A stretch of 25,859 bases of DNA from positions 1 to 25,859 of the IMG/VR virus record IMGVR_UViG_3300022843_000061; one strand, given 5' to 3'. Within the stretch, counting starts at the first letter, position 1, and every line of letters begins with the position of its first letter. Under the pieces are notes generated by a model. It made no database searches. It was not told where the DNA came from and saw only the letters and a program-made list of their open reading frames with translations. A program made the translations under genes and the position numbers. This document shows positions 7,104-13,768 of this stretch, piece after piece. This stretch comes from a virus.

Positions 7104-8005
7104 AAACTCACTCCTGCTGATTTGCACTGGTCAGGCGTCACGAGGTCGGCCGCTACCAGCTGGGCGGCGCGACTGGCGGTGATCGAGCGGCAAAGATAAT
7201 CCTTACCGGATTTAAGGTTTTTCACGTCGACGGCCTGCTGCTCATCCTCGGTCAGGCGAGTTGCACCGTTTTTTGGCCGGGCAGCGCTCATCGCAGCATC
7301 GAGAGCTTGGGGCGTGGCTGGTGGGTCTGGGTGTATCTTTCGGCTGGCCTTCGCAACCTCGATGATCTGGGCAGCGCTCAGACCTGATTCAAGCCATGCG
7401 ATGATTGGGGGGGCGTTCGGTTCCCAAGCCTTCGGAAGTTCGTCGTGATCTGTGAACCCGAGGGCGGTCACCAAATCTTCAAAATTCTCATCTGAAAAAC
7501 CACCGCCATTTGCAGGTGGTGGAATAATAGATTTATCTATTATTTTACCACCCTCTTCCTCTACTCTACTCTTCTCTGCTTGCTTTTTGCTTGAAGCGGT
7601 TGCTTCATCTAAGTCGTTGTTTTCGTTATTGACGTCACCCCCATTTCGACGTGAAACCCCGCTGGAAATACCGCCAATTCGTCCCGTTTCCGCTCGGGTT
7701 TCACTCAGGTTCCGTCGCGTTTTCGCTTCGTTTCCAGCGCGTTTATTGGTCAGCATGTCGCCGGTTTTGGTGATTTTCCCCATGCCAATCAGGTCATCAA
7801 TCGCACGCCTGGCCGCCGCTGTTCCTATGTCTGAAAAGTGCCCGGCCACATACTGCGGTTCATGAGGTGTCTCGCCTGCGCCCTCATAGATCAAGTCTAT
7901 CAGTAGATCGTAGACAGCCGCCTGCCTGCAGGACATCTTCGCGGCCCGTTTAGCGTCAATAATCGCTCGGGGCTCGCGCTTGTACCATTCGAGGCCATGC
8001 TTCAT
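7100..8005 (-). CDS. DUF1376/YdaU-like phage replication protein
   Basis: 301 aa. The first 100 residues (WYKREPRAIIDAKRAAKMSC, then VYDLLIDLIYEGAGETPHEP, AARRAIDDLIGMGKITKTGD) match the layout of the DUF1376 (YdaU-type) domain found in phage replication proteins. A basic low-complexity middle follows (NKRAGNEAKTRRNLSETRAE), then an acidic linker around EEEGGKIIDK. A C-terminal helical part has APPIIAWLESGLSAAQIIEV and LTEDEQQAVDVKNLKSGKDY. The ATG overlaps the previous stop as ATGA. The linker region is AT-rich compared with its surroundings. The family call is by pattern; the exact replication step is unknown. Confidence 0.8.
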   Translation of the reverse strand: MKHGLEWYKREPRAIIDAKRAAKMSCRQAAVYDLLIDLIYEGAGETPHEPQYVAGHFSDIGTAAARRAIDDLIGMGKITKTGDMLTNKRAGNEAKTRRNLSETRAETGRIGGISSGVSRRNGGDVNNENNDLDEATASSKKQAEKSRVEEEGGKIIDKSIIPPPANGGGFSDENFEDLVTALGFTDHDELPKAWEPNAPPIIAWLESGLSAAQIIEVAKASRKIHPDPPATPQALDAAMSAARPKNGATRLTEDEQQAVDVKNLKSGKDYLCRSITASRAAQLVAADLVTPDQCKSAGVSL

Positions 8006-8178
8006 ATGAAAAATCCCACATTGGCGGGACCAAAGGGCTTGCTGTTCTGGCTATTCATGGGTAATCTGCCTTTGTGAATCCTGAACAGTTTCACTGTGCC
8101 GCACCCTCGGTAACAAATCAAGGTCTCGGTGGAAACGCTGGGGCCTTCGATCATTTTGGGATTGCGCGTGTAGGTCAT
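8002..8178 (-). CDS. Small hypothetical protein (58 aa) with CxxxC
   Basis: A frame beginning at ATG 8178 and ending at 8002 that fills the gap between two larger genes. Its start overlaps the upstream stop as ATGA and its stop overlaps the next start as ATGA. The protein begins MTYTRNPKMIEGPSVSTETL and has ICYRGCGTVKLFRIHKGRLP in the middle, where two cysteines lie four residues apart. No family recognised. The double overlap is strong positional evidence. Confidence 0.7.
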   Translation of the reverse strand: MTYTRNPKMIEGPSVSTETLICYRGCGTVKLFRIHKGRLPMNSQNSKPFGPANVGFFI

Positions 8179-8396
8179 GCCATATTTCCGACAATTTCAA
8201 ACTTTGGCCGCCATTTGATCGCAATTAAATCACCGCCAGCCCTACTAAAACAGTGCAGCCTGTTCCTCTCCCAGAACCGACACTCAGTCCAATGTTTTGG
8301 AATTCGCGTTTCACGTATCAGCCCGGTCACAGTTTCGACCTCAACCCAGATACCGCGCGGGATTGTCTCAATGGAACGCCATACTGGCTTCTTCAT
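8175..8396 (-). CDS. Small DUF551-like protein (73 aa)
   Basis: ATG 8396 overlaps the upstream stop as ATGA, so it is preferred to the GTG three codons earlier. The protein begins MKKPVWRSIETIPRGIWVEV and ends AIKWRPKFEIVGNMA. The pattern W-x-S-I-E-T-x-P near the N-terminus and a late xxWRP recalls the small DUF551-type phage proteins, whose role is not known. Strongly basic and aromatic. The family link is tentative. Confidence 0.75.
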   Translation of the reverse strand: MKKPVWRSIETIPRGIWVEVETVTGLIRETRIPKHWTECRFWERNRLHCFSRAGGDLIAIKWRPKFEIVGNMA

Positions 8397-9145
8397 TGTG
8401 CCCACCTGACCAGATCGGACAGTTTGCGCGGCAGGTCCATCGCAGATCCCTTTGCCGCACGGACGCCCTGCAACAGCGCGACCGCCTCATTGACGGACTG
8501 ACAGCCTAGTGCCTCGACAGTTGGTGCCACAGATCCGCTATGCTCGGCGCGGAACCATAGCAGGGGCGCGTCATCTGGGGCTGTTGCCACTCCCGCGGCG
8601 GTCAGCAGGCGGCCCACGTCATCCTGGGGGAAGCATTGAGGGATGAACTGCTGCCCCACCACCTCTAAAGCAGGGGTGGGGCAGGGTGGTGCGGTGGCGA
8701 AATCTATTGCCGCCAGCCATGAATCATCACGGTCCGTGCCGCGCCTGGCGGATGCGGTTCCATCTTCGTCCACATCGACAACACCGACCATGGTTTTCCA
8801 AGTGTAATCCTCGGGCGGCGGTGGCTCGCTGTCTATTTTGTCCACTTGTGCGGACATATTCTGTTCTGGTTCTGTCCACCCTAAATCACCCCTCACAACC
8901 TCATACATTGCTGGGTGATCGCGCCCGCCACCCTCGGTAATGACACGTAAAGCGCCCACATCAATTAGGCGATTTACGATCTTCGAGGCGTTTGATTTGC
9001 CCATTGCCGTGAAGTCTGCAATCTTCCGGTTTGATATCGCAACACGGCCTTGCCAATCGGCGCAGGCAGCAAGGACCACCAGCACCATTCGATCAGTGCC
9101 TTCCGTGTCTGAGGTCTCAAGGACGGCGTGCAGGGTACGGTTCAT
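8393..9145 (-). CDS. Winged-helix replication-type protein
   Basis: 250 aa. ATG 9145 overlaps the previous stop as ATGA. Residues about 15-80 (TDRMVLVVLAACADWQGRVA, NRKIADFTAMGKSNASKIVN, LIDVGALRVI) form a winged helix like that in phage replication initiators and helix-turn-helix loaders. After an acidic, proline-rich linker (SEPPPPEDY) comes a region unlike any family I recognise, ending LPRKLSDLVRWAQ. A 10-bp perfect inverted repeat lies inside the gene at 8651-8684. Probably part of the phage replication machinery, judged by domain and neighbours. Confidence 0.75.
   Translation of the reverse strand: MNRTLHAVLETSDTEGTDRMVLVVLAACADWQGRVAISNRKIADFTAMGKSNASKIVNRLIDVGALRVITEGGGRDHPAMYEVVRGDLGWTEPEQNMSAQVDKIDSEPPPPEDYTWKTMVGVVDVDEDGTASARRGTDRDDSWLAAIDFATAPPCPTPALEVVGQQFIPQCFPQDDVGRLLTAAGVATAPDDAPLLWFRAEHSGSVAPTVEALGCQSVNEAVALLQGVRAAKGSAMDLPRKLSDLVRWAQ
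8651..8684. repeat. Perfect 10-bp inverted repeat inside coding sequence
   Basis: CTGCCCCACC at 8651-8660 is the exact reverse complement of GGTGGGGCAG at 8675-8684, separated by 14 bases. It could form a hairpin in the mRNA of the winged-helix gene or serve as a protein site. It codes for a Pro/Cys-rich stretch (APPCPTPALEVVGQQ), so it may simply reflect codon content. Confidence 0.5.
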
Positions 9146-9492
9146 TTTGTGGGCCTCACATCTGGCTTAATCAGGACGCATTTCGAATAGAAATTTCGCT
9201 CGACATGAAAGTCGCTCAGGATCGTGACCGGCGCGCCCAGATCGTGATCGAATATGACGCCGAACTCTGTCCCGCCGATGTCCATCATCCAAAGGCGCCG
9301 GTCCTTGTTCAGAGTGCGGCCCCTGAAGCGCATCACCGCAGGCTCACCGCTGTTGATGTCGGCGATGATATTGTCAAACAGCCAGCGGGCGCAGACATGG
9401 TGTAGGGGCTCCACCCGTTCCTGAACGCGCTTCTGAAAGTGCTGAAAGGCGCGGGCGAGATGCCTGGATTTAAGGCGGGATCGGCGGGTCAT
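9142..9492 (-). CDS. Hypothetical protein (116 aa)
   Basis: ATG 9492 overlaps the adenine methyltransferase stop as ATGA, and the end overlaps the next start the same way. A basic helical N-terminus (MTRRSRLKSRHLARAFQHFQ) is followed by a beta-rich part (AVMRFRGRTLNKDRRLWMMD, EFGVIFDHDLGAPVTILSDF). I recognise no family. The arrangement suggests a small nucleic-acid-associated protein, but that is a guess. Confidence 0.75.
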   Translation of the reverse strand: MTRRSRLKSRHLARAFQHFQKRVQERVEPLHHVCARWLFDNIIADINSGEPAVMRFRGRTLNKDRRLWMMDIGGTEFGVIFDHDLGAPVTILSDFHVERNFYSKCVLIKPDVRPTK

Positions 9493-10112
9493 TCGTAATC
9501 CCCCGGTCTTTCGTAATACTTACGGCATGGAGCGATCCAACTGAATTCTGTCCCATCATGCGGCTGTTTAGGATGTTTCCAGACCAGCCAGCAATAGGCG
9601 GTTGCGGTTGATCCCTTGGCCGACAGCTTGCCTTTGTGCATCACTACGCGCTCAGAGAATTGCATAATGTCCGTTGGCGGTGTCACGCTGAACAGGTCGT
9701 TATAGCGCCCGATTCCCTCCAAGAAGGCAGACCGAACAATAACCGCCACGCCGCGCTCAGATGTTGCAAGTGCGCGATCAATAAATTGGTGCGCCAGCCG
9801 GAAAGGCGGATTGGTGATAGTCCAATCAACAGTAGACGGCAGCGGCCCGAAAAGGTAATCTTGGACTGGAAAACCAGCGCCGTAATCGTGGATATCAGAC
9901 GCCTCGACTTCGCCGAAGAATTCCCGCAATGGCATGAACATATGCCCCCGATTGGCAGCAGGTTCCCGGCACGTCATCCCGCCGGAATGCGCGGGGCTTT
10001 CAATGCGCTCGCACAGCGCCCTAGTTGCCCAAGGTGGCGTGGGGAAGTCGTCTAGGCTGTTGTGCGGTTCAGAGCGTTGCTGCATTACCGCTGAACTGGT
10101 GTTCTGGGTCAT
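9489..10112 (-). CDS. N6-adenine DNA methyltransferase-like protein
   Basis: 207 aa. The N-terminal DDFPTPPWATRALCERIES (about 21-39) is a signature seen in phage adenine methyltransferases. CREPAANRGHM (about 48-58) fits a SAM-binding motif and the catalytic motif NPPF is at 101-104. The C-terminal YCWLVWKH is also typical. It would methylate adenine N6 in phage DNA. ATG 10112 is chosen because GGAGG lies upstream and the previous stop is one base before; the frame is open further to 10313 but that part overlaps the PcfJ-like gene. This is the second DNA methyltransferase in the operon. Confidence 0.88.
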   Translation of the reverse strand: MTQNTSSAVMQQRSEPHNSLDDFPTPPWATRALCERIESPAHSGGMTCREPAANRGHMFMPLREFFGEVEASDIHDYGAGFPVQDYLFGPLPSTVDWTITNPPFRLAHQFIDRALATSERGVAVIVRSAFLEGIGRYNDLFSVTPPTDIMQFSERVVMHKGKLSAKGSTATAYCWLVWKHPKQPHDGTEFSWIAPCRKYYERPGDYE

Positions 10113-10113
10113 A

Positions 10114-10980
10114 TCACCGCCCCCTCCGTTCATATGCTTGCCGCGCCCATCCGGCGGCCTTTTTGCAATCATCACTAACCTCGGTATTCGAGAAGGCGGC
10201 AACCTGAATGCCACGCTCGCCGATGCGCCACGAGGCGGTTGCACGCTCCGCGCCCTCAATCCGCAGAACAACCTCTTTGCCATCACGGCATTTCGCGGCG
10301 TAACTGCGAACACAGTGACGTTGGAGTGCGCCCTCCATCATCAACTCACTCTCCGATTTCAGCAGCGAAAAGGTGAAGTCACCGACATCGTGGAACCAAG
10401 ACTTCGCCCACGGTGTCGGATCTGCCTTGTCCATCATTTTTTTCATAACGAGAGCTTCATGCTCGCGCTTTAACCTCTTGCGACCCCATGTTTGATCGAG
10501 CGTGCCGCCCATGCGCTGAAGATCTTCCGCCAATATCAGTTGGGCCTGTAGGTCGTTGGCCCTTGCAGCCAAACGGCAGGCTAACAGCATCGCGGACTTG
10601 CTGCGCCGCAAAAACCCCTTGGCGCGCTTTCTCTCTTTGGCTGGAAATATCAGGGCTTCTTCGAACGTCCAACCCCCCAAGAGGCATAGAACGAGACGGT
10701 CCACATTGGTTTTTTTCGAAGATCGGTGAACCATCTTCCACGCCTCGCTTCCAACTCGACGCTTGATATCCTGCGGGGTCCTGTTGAATTTCACGATGAT
10801 CGGCGAGATATTCGATAGCCCGTCAGCCTCGGCTTGTTGCCAGATCGGCGCGGACGCGTAGACACGCCCCACGAGGGCCGCGTTTTTCCTGAGACCATAC
10901 ATCTCAACCCAAGACGGAAGCATCACGCGCGGTCCTGACCAATCAGGATAGAGTGACGATGAAAAACTTCTTTCTGACAT
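10114..10980 (-). CDS. PcfJ-like domain protein
   Basis: 288 aa. The C-terminal third (LMMEGALQRHCVRSYAAKCR, about 213-232, then EVVLRIEGAERATASWRIGE) matches the core of PcfJ-like proteins, which occur on conjugative plasmids and phages; their biochemical role is not established. The N-terminal part is helical and basic (KRRVGSEAWKMVHRSSKKTN, ERKRAKGFLRRSKSAMLLAC). ATG 10980 shares a base with the upstream stop (TGATG). It sits immediately before the adenine methyltransferase, suggesting joint expression only. Confidence 0.8.
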   Translation of the reverse strand: MSERSFSSSLYPDWSGPRVMLPSWVEMYGLRKNAALVGRVYASAPIWQQAEADGLSNISPIIVKFNRTPQDIKRRVGSEAWKMVHRSSKKTNVDRLVLCLLGGWTFEEALIFPAKERKRAKGFLRRSKSAMLLACRLAARANDLQAQLILAEDLQRMGGTLDQTWGRKRLKREHEALVMKKMMDKADPTPWAKSWFHDVGDFTFSLLKSESELMMEGALQRHCVRSYAAKCRDGKEVVLRIEGAERATASWRIGERGIQVAAFSNTEVSDDCKKAAGWARQAYERRGR

Positions 10981-11153
10981 CACCGCCCCCTCCGTTTCAA
11001 TTCATCCCTGCGGGCGTTCATGGCCTCGCGCTCGGTCACATGCGGCCGTCGTTGATCCCAGAGGCCCTTGCGAAAGCCGTCCATTTCCTCGGTGCTGGTG
11101 ATGCTGGCCAGCTTCTTGGCGAAATGCCGATCGGGGGATTCGAGGCGGTTCAC
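10980..11153 (-). CDS. Small basic hypothetical protein (57 aa, GTG start)
   Basis: Starts at GTG 11153, overlapping the DUF4326 gene's stop as GTGA, with GGAAG upstream. It stops sharing one base with the PcfJ-like start. Protein: NRLESPDRHFAKKLASITST near the start, EEMDGFRKGLWDQRRPHVTE in the middle, then EREAMNARRDELKRRGR. Highly charged and probably helical. No family recognised. The GGAGG in the last codons doubles as the next gene's ribosome site. Confidence 0.7.
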   Translation of the reverse strand: MNRLESPDRHFAKKLASITSTEEMDGFRKGLWDQRRPHVTEREAMNARRDELKRRGR

Positions 11154-11539
11154 GATTTCTTCCCGCGATCTGGAATCACGAACTTATTCAGGCACCCACT
11201 GCTACCGTCATTCACAAAAGCCAGCAGAACGTCGGCATGGCAGGGTTTTCCTGCATGACACCAACAGCCAAGGTTTTTGCCGCGCATCTGGGCCCTATAT
11301 GCTTTGACATAAACCAGCGCCGTTTTTTGGTCTTCTAAGGTCGCTTTGCACGTCAAGCAGAGATATCCTGCCATCAACAACGCGTAGTGGTGAACGCAGT
11401 CGGCAGCAGTTCCGTCGATACCGGTGCGGAAGGGATTGCCGCGTCCGTGGTACTGGGATCTATCGCACTTCAGGGTGTTCTCCGGCATTCGCCACCCTTT
11501 GGCGCGTCTCAACTGGATGCGCTTAGGCATTTTTGTCAT
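11150..11539 (-). CDS. DUF4326 domain protein
   Basis: 129 aa. PKRIQLRRAKGWRMPENTLK at the N-terminus, HGRGNPFRTG (about 31-40) and RGKNLGCWCHAGKPCHADVL near 85-105 match the conserved blocks of the DUF4326 family: an R-x-x-GWR-P start, GRG-NPF and GCWC-x-x-x-x-CHAD. An extra CLTC lies between them. Function unknown; the cysteines and histidine look metal- or nucleotide-binding. ATG 11539 overlaps the nuclease stop as ATGA, so it is favoured over the ATG four codons earlier. Confidence 0.88.
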   Translation of the reverse strand: MTKMPKRIQLRRAKGWRMPENTLKCDRSQYHGRGNPFRTGIDGTAADCVHHYALLMAGYLCLTCKATLEDQKTALVYVKAYRAQMRGKNLGCWCHAGKPCHADVLLAFVNDGSSGCLNKFVIPDRGKKS

Positions 11540-11934
11540 CTTGATCTCCATTTCTCAATAATATCTTCGGCCTCTTTGACCGATCGAACGACAGCCCAGC
11601 GCCCGCCCGCGCGCACAATGTCGAGCCCGCACTCCGTTTGCTCCGTGGTTGGGTGTTTTTTCGGGGCCTTGACCTCCAGTGTCCAGAACTGGCCTTGGTA
11701 AAGGATCTCCAGATCAGGCCAGCCCTTGCGCGTGCCGTTCCACCGCTGCTTGGAGATCGCGCGCGCCACGTTGGCACCCTTAAGGTCAACCTCATTCGGG
11801 GAGTGATGTACCACGGCGTCTGGCAGCAACTCTTTTACCCTGGCGAGGATGTCGCGGTGAATTGGCCCCTCGATGTCTCGCCATGTGCGCTTGGCTGTCA
11901 GGCGGAATGCGGCGGCGGTCATGCGTTGGGTCAT
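11536..11934 (-). CDS. VRR-NUC domain nuclease
   Basis: 132 aa, the length of a stand-alone VRR-NUC (PD-D/ExK superfamily) enzyme. Visible catalytic pattern: H43-H44-S-P-N-E, RWNGTRKGWPDLEI with the acidic residue at about 74, LEVKAP at about 86-91 supplying E and K, and EQTECGLDIVRAGGRWAVVR after it. Such nucleases act on Holliday junction-like or other branched DNA in phage replication and recombination. It starts two bases after the gapR stop; a second ATG four codons in is an alternative start. Confidence 0.9.
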   Translation of the reverse strand: MTQRMTAAAFRLTAKRTWRDIEGPIHRDILARVKELLPDAVVHHSPNEVDLKGANVARAISKQRWNGTRKGWPDLEILYQGQFWTLEVKAPKKHPTTEQTECGLDIVRAGGRWAVVRSVKEAEDIIEKWRSR

Positions 11935-11936
11935 AG

Positions 11937-12242
11937 CTACATGCCCAGCGCTTCCTTATACATCTCCAACACCGCCTCTTCTTCAGCGATATCGTCCTTG
12001 TCACGCTTGCGCAGCGCGATCACCTTGCGCAGGACGCGGGTGTCATAGCCACGGGCTTTGGCCTCGGCCATCACTTCTTTTTGAGCGTCGGCGGCGTCCT
12101 TTTTCTCGGCCTCGAACCGTTCGAATCGCTCAATGAAGGCGCGCAACTCCCCGGCGGCGACACGATACACGCCATCCTTGACCTCACGGTCGGCGTCGGT
12201 TTCCTTCATGCGGGGCTGGTCGCTGGATTGTTCATCAAGCAT
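11937..12242 (-). CDS. gapR: GapR-family DNA-binding protein (DUF2312)
   Basis: 101 aa. VAAGELRAFIERFERFEAEK, KEVMAEAKARGYDTRVLRKV and EEEAVLEMYKEALGM match closely what is known of GapR. In Caulobacter and other alphaproteobacteria GapR clamps overtwisted DNA ahead of polymerases and assists topoisomerases. The chosen ATG 12242 has GAAGGA seven bases upstream; an upstream in-frame start at 12278 lacks this. A later ATG (MKETDADREVKDG) would give a protein closer to the host length. A phage copy could aid replication or rewire host nucleoid structure; that is inference. Confidence 0.93.
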   Translation of the reverse strand: MLDEQSSDQPRMKETDADREVKDGVYRVAAGELRAFIERFERFEAEKKDAADAQKEVMAEAKARGYDTRVLRKVIALRKRDKDDIAEEEAVLEMYKEALGM

Positions 12243-12290
12243 GTCGGGTTTCCTTCTTCGATATGCCGTGAACCCCACGGCTGGGATTTT

Positions 12291-12800
12291 TCAGACGCCG
12301 CGAGACTTGGCGCGACCCTGCGCGGCGAGACTACTGACGCCAGGATTTGGAGCGGCAGCCCCAGCGCGCGCAGGCCCCGGAAATGCTTCGGCCATCTTGC
12401 CGCCAACACCAGAGGGCTTGCAGAACGACGGCAGCGTCAGGATCAACAAGCTTTCGGTGGGAGCCTCAAACACCGTGCATGACGCCGCCGGGCGCTTCGA
12501 CTTCGGCAGTAAATCCCACGATGCCATATAGATCGAGGCGCTGCCCTTGATGGTGGGCTTGGCCTCAAGGTCACCATCATCATTCATCACCAGCCGCAGC
12601 TTGCCTTCATCGACGCCGCGACCGGCCTGCGCGCTGAACTTCTTACCCGCAATCGGGCCGCCGAAATATTTGACCTGCTGGTCGGCCCTAATCGTAATAC
12701 GAACCGTGGATCTACCATTGGCTCCAACACGTAGCGAGAACGATAACCCGGTTCCGGGCGGTAGTGGTGCTGGAACGGCGGCAATGTCGGTGAAGGGCAT
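12291..12800 (-). CDS. Hypothetical protein (169 aa)
   Basis: Begins one base after the TSCPD gene's stop, with GAGGAAACC as the ribosome site. The N-terminal two thirds look beta-rich (LSFSLRVGANGRSTVRITIR, FSAQAGRGVDEGKLRLVMND, DLEAKPTIKGSASIYMASWD). The end is Ala/Gly/Pro-rich and basic (EAFPGPARAGAAAPNPGVSS). I recognise no family. A structure with two beta layers is suggested by the alternating pattern only. Confidence 0.78.
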   Translation of the reverse strand: MPFTDIAAVPAPLPPGTGLSFSLRVGANGRSTVRITIRADQQVKYFGGPIAGKKFSAQAGRGVDEGKLRLVMNDDGDLEAKPTIKGSASIYMASWDLLPKSKRPAASCTVFEAPTESLLILTLPSFCKPSGVGGKMAEAFPGPARAGAAAPNPGVSSLAAQGRAKSRGV

Positions 12801-12801
12801 T

Positions 12802-13104
12802 TCAGGTTTCCTCTTTGGGGTGAAAATCCACCAGTGCGCCGACCACCGCAGATATCGCGGTCACGTCGGACAGGCTCTTGCTGATGTCTCGGGGCGTGGC
12901 GCCATGCTGTAGAAGCAGGGAAACCAGCACACAGGCGTCTTGCACCGTGTTGCGCAGATCCGTGCCTTCTTTCATACCATCGCTGTAGAAAACTTCCATC
13001 GGTCGCCCGCCGTCCAATCCGATGGTGATGTGGAACTTGCGCTCCCCCCATGTGACGCGCTGGGTGATTGAAGGGCGGCGGTCTGGGAGGGTGCGGCGGC
13101 TCAT
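12802..13104 (-). CDS. Stand-alone TSCPD domain protein
   Basis: 100 aa. RRTLPDRRPSITQRVTWGER, then DGGRPMEVFYSDGMKEGTDL and ACVLVSLLLQHGATPRDISK reproduce the TSCPD domain that normally ends some class II ribonucleotide reductases. Here it stands alone with no reductase nearby. ATG 13104 overlaps the RHH gene's stop as ATGA. Single-domain versions occur in alphaproteobacterial phages. Whether it binds a host reductase or has another role is unknown. Confidence 0.88.
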   Translation of the reverse strand: MSRRTLPDRRPSITQRVTWGERKFHITIGLDGGRPMEVFYSDGMKEGTDLRNTVQDACVLVSLLLQHGATPRDISKSLSDVTAISAVVGALVDFHPKEET

Positions 13105-13265
13105 GGGCGCTCGCTTTGCTGCTTTTTCTCGACCTGCTTGGTCAGCCGATCAAGAGATGCGCGCACAACCGTGGATAGGTCGCGCCCGGTAGTCGCGATT
13201 GCCGCGTTCCAACGATCCCGTTCTTCGGGCGTGGTGCGAACGCGGATAAAGTGTTCTTTTGCCAT
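13101..13265 (-). CDS. Ribbon-helix-helix transcription regulator (54 aa), first gene of leftward operon
   Basis: MAKEHFIRVRTTPEERDRWN then AAIATTGRDLSTVVRASLDR: a short beta strand followed by two helices, the size and pattern of Arc/MetJ/CopG-type RHH regulators, which bind paired palindromic operators as dimers. It begins at ATG 13265, only six bases after a TATGAT box, and its stop overlaps the next start as ATGA. An in-frame GTG at 13280 would add five residues but lies in the promoter. The inverted repeat just upstream is a likely operator, suggesting autoregulation. Confidence 0.85.
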   Translation of the reverse strand: MAKEHFIRVRTTPEERDRWNAAIATTGRDLSTVVRASLDRLTKQVEKKQQSERP

Positions 13266-13271
13266 GACGGC

Positions 13272-13299
13272 ATCATACACAAGTCACGTGGCTACGCAA
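13272..13299 (-). promoter_or_regulatory. Leftward promoter, possibly leaderless
   Basis: On the minus strand TTGCGT (13299-13294) and TATGAT (13277-13272) are separated by 16 bases. Transcription would begin at or near the A of the RHH gene's ATG at 13265, and no Shine-Dalgarno sequence precedes that codon. A leaderless mRNA is therefore likely. The operator arm at 13287-13296 overlaps the -35 box. Confidence 0.55.
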
Positions 13300-13340
13300 T
13301 ATCTAACCTGCCTGAAACCCGACTTGACAACGTAGCCACG
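13287..13340. promoter_or_regulatory. Inverted repeat operator pair between divergent operons
   Basis: CGTGGCTACG at 13287-13296 and its exact reverse complement CGTAGCCACG at 13331-13340 flank 34 bases. One arm overlaps the leftward -35 box; the other lies directly after the rightward TTGACA. Placed next to an RHH gene, they are good candidate binding sites for that protein, controlling both directions. Confidence 0.65.
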
Positions 13341-13353
13341 CTATGGCCTTATC
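13324..13353 (+). promoter_or_regulatory. Rightward promoter candidate
   Basis: TTGACA at 13324-13329 is a consensus -35 box. The -10 box is weaker: CTTATC at 13348-13353 (18-base spacing) is the best choice. It would serve the rightward early operon beginning at 13381. An operator arm occupies the spacer right after the -35 box. Confidence 0.5.
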
Positions 13354-13380
13354 GTGACGAACAAACGAGAGGATGAGACG

Positions 13381-13548
13381 ATGAGCAAGAAGGGACCAAC
13401 CATGTCGCACACTAAGGCGCAGCGCAAACTTTGGCACGCTGGAATGCGTAAAACGCGCACCAACGTAAGGTGGGTGGGTGCGTACCTCAGGAATGACGGA
13501 TCAGACGTGGCTGGCTGCAAGAAGCAGAGCGCGCCCCGGCGGGGGTGA
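13381..13548 (+). CDS. Small basic protein, first gene of rightward operon (55 aa)
   Basis: ATG 13381 has GAGAGGATGAGACG before it. MSKKGPTMSHTKAQRKLWHA, then GMRKTRTNVRWVGAYLRNDG, ending CKKQSAPRRG. It is strongly basic, so nucleic-acid binding is possible. The frame is open upstream to 13354, but that part is promoter-proximal leader. A second ATG (MSHTKAQ) is possible. Function not recognised. Confidence 0.7.
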   Translation: MSKKGPTMSHTKAQRKLWHAGMRKTRTNVRWVGAYLRNDGSDVAGCKKQSAPRRG

Positions 13549-13552
13549 ACTG

Positions 13553-13768
13553 ATGACCACCACACCCTACATCATCGACCCATCCGACTTCTGCCGAGCG
13601 CGCTGCAAAAATGGCGTGGTATTTGAGCCAAGCTCAACGCCCGGCGTGACTATCGCTGCGCCCTGCCCGGATTGTAGTGGGTCTGGATGGCGGTCGGTTC
13701 GCGTGTCGCAATCTCGCATTGATGCTGATCTGCTCGACGCCGCCGAACTGGCGAGGGCCAGCCAATGA
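13553..13768 (+). CDS. Small CxxC protein (71 aa)
   Basis: ATG 13553 lies four bases after the previous stop, near GGCGGGGGTG. MTTTPYIIDPSDFCRARCKN, then APCPDCSGSGWRSVRV. The two cysteine pairs (CxxxC and CxxC with GSGW) resemble the zinc-binding knuckles of DnaJ-type or small zinc-ribbon proteins. Stop overlaps the next start as ATGA. The frame is open further upstream to 13478 but overlaps the previous gene there. Confidence 0.75.
   Translation: MTTTPYIIDPSDFCRARCKNGVVFEPSSTPGVTIAAPCPDCSGSGWRSVRVSQSRIDADLLDAAELARASQ

Noticed and set aside
7500-7560. AT-rich island with repeated TAGATTTATCTATTATTTT-like bases, considered as an origin or promoter
   Set aside because: It lies inside the linker of the DUF1376-like gene; no iterons or clear boxes in the right strand were seen.
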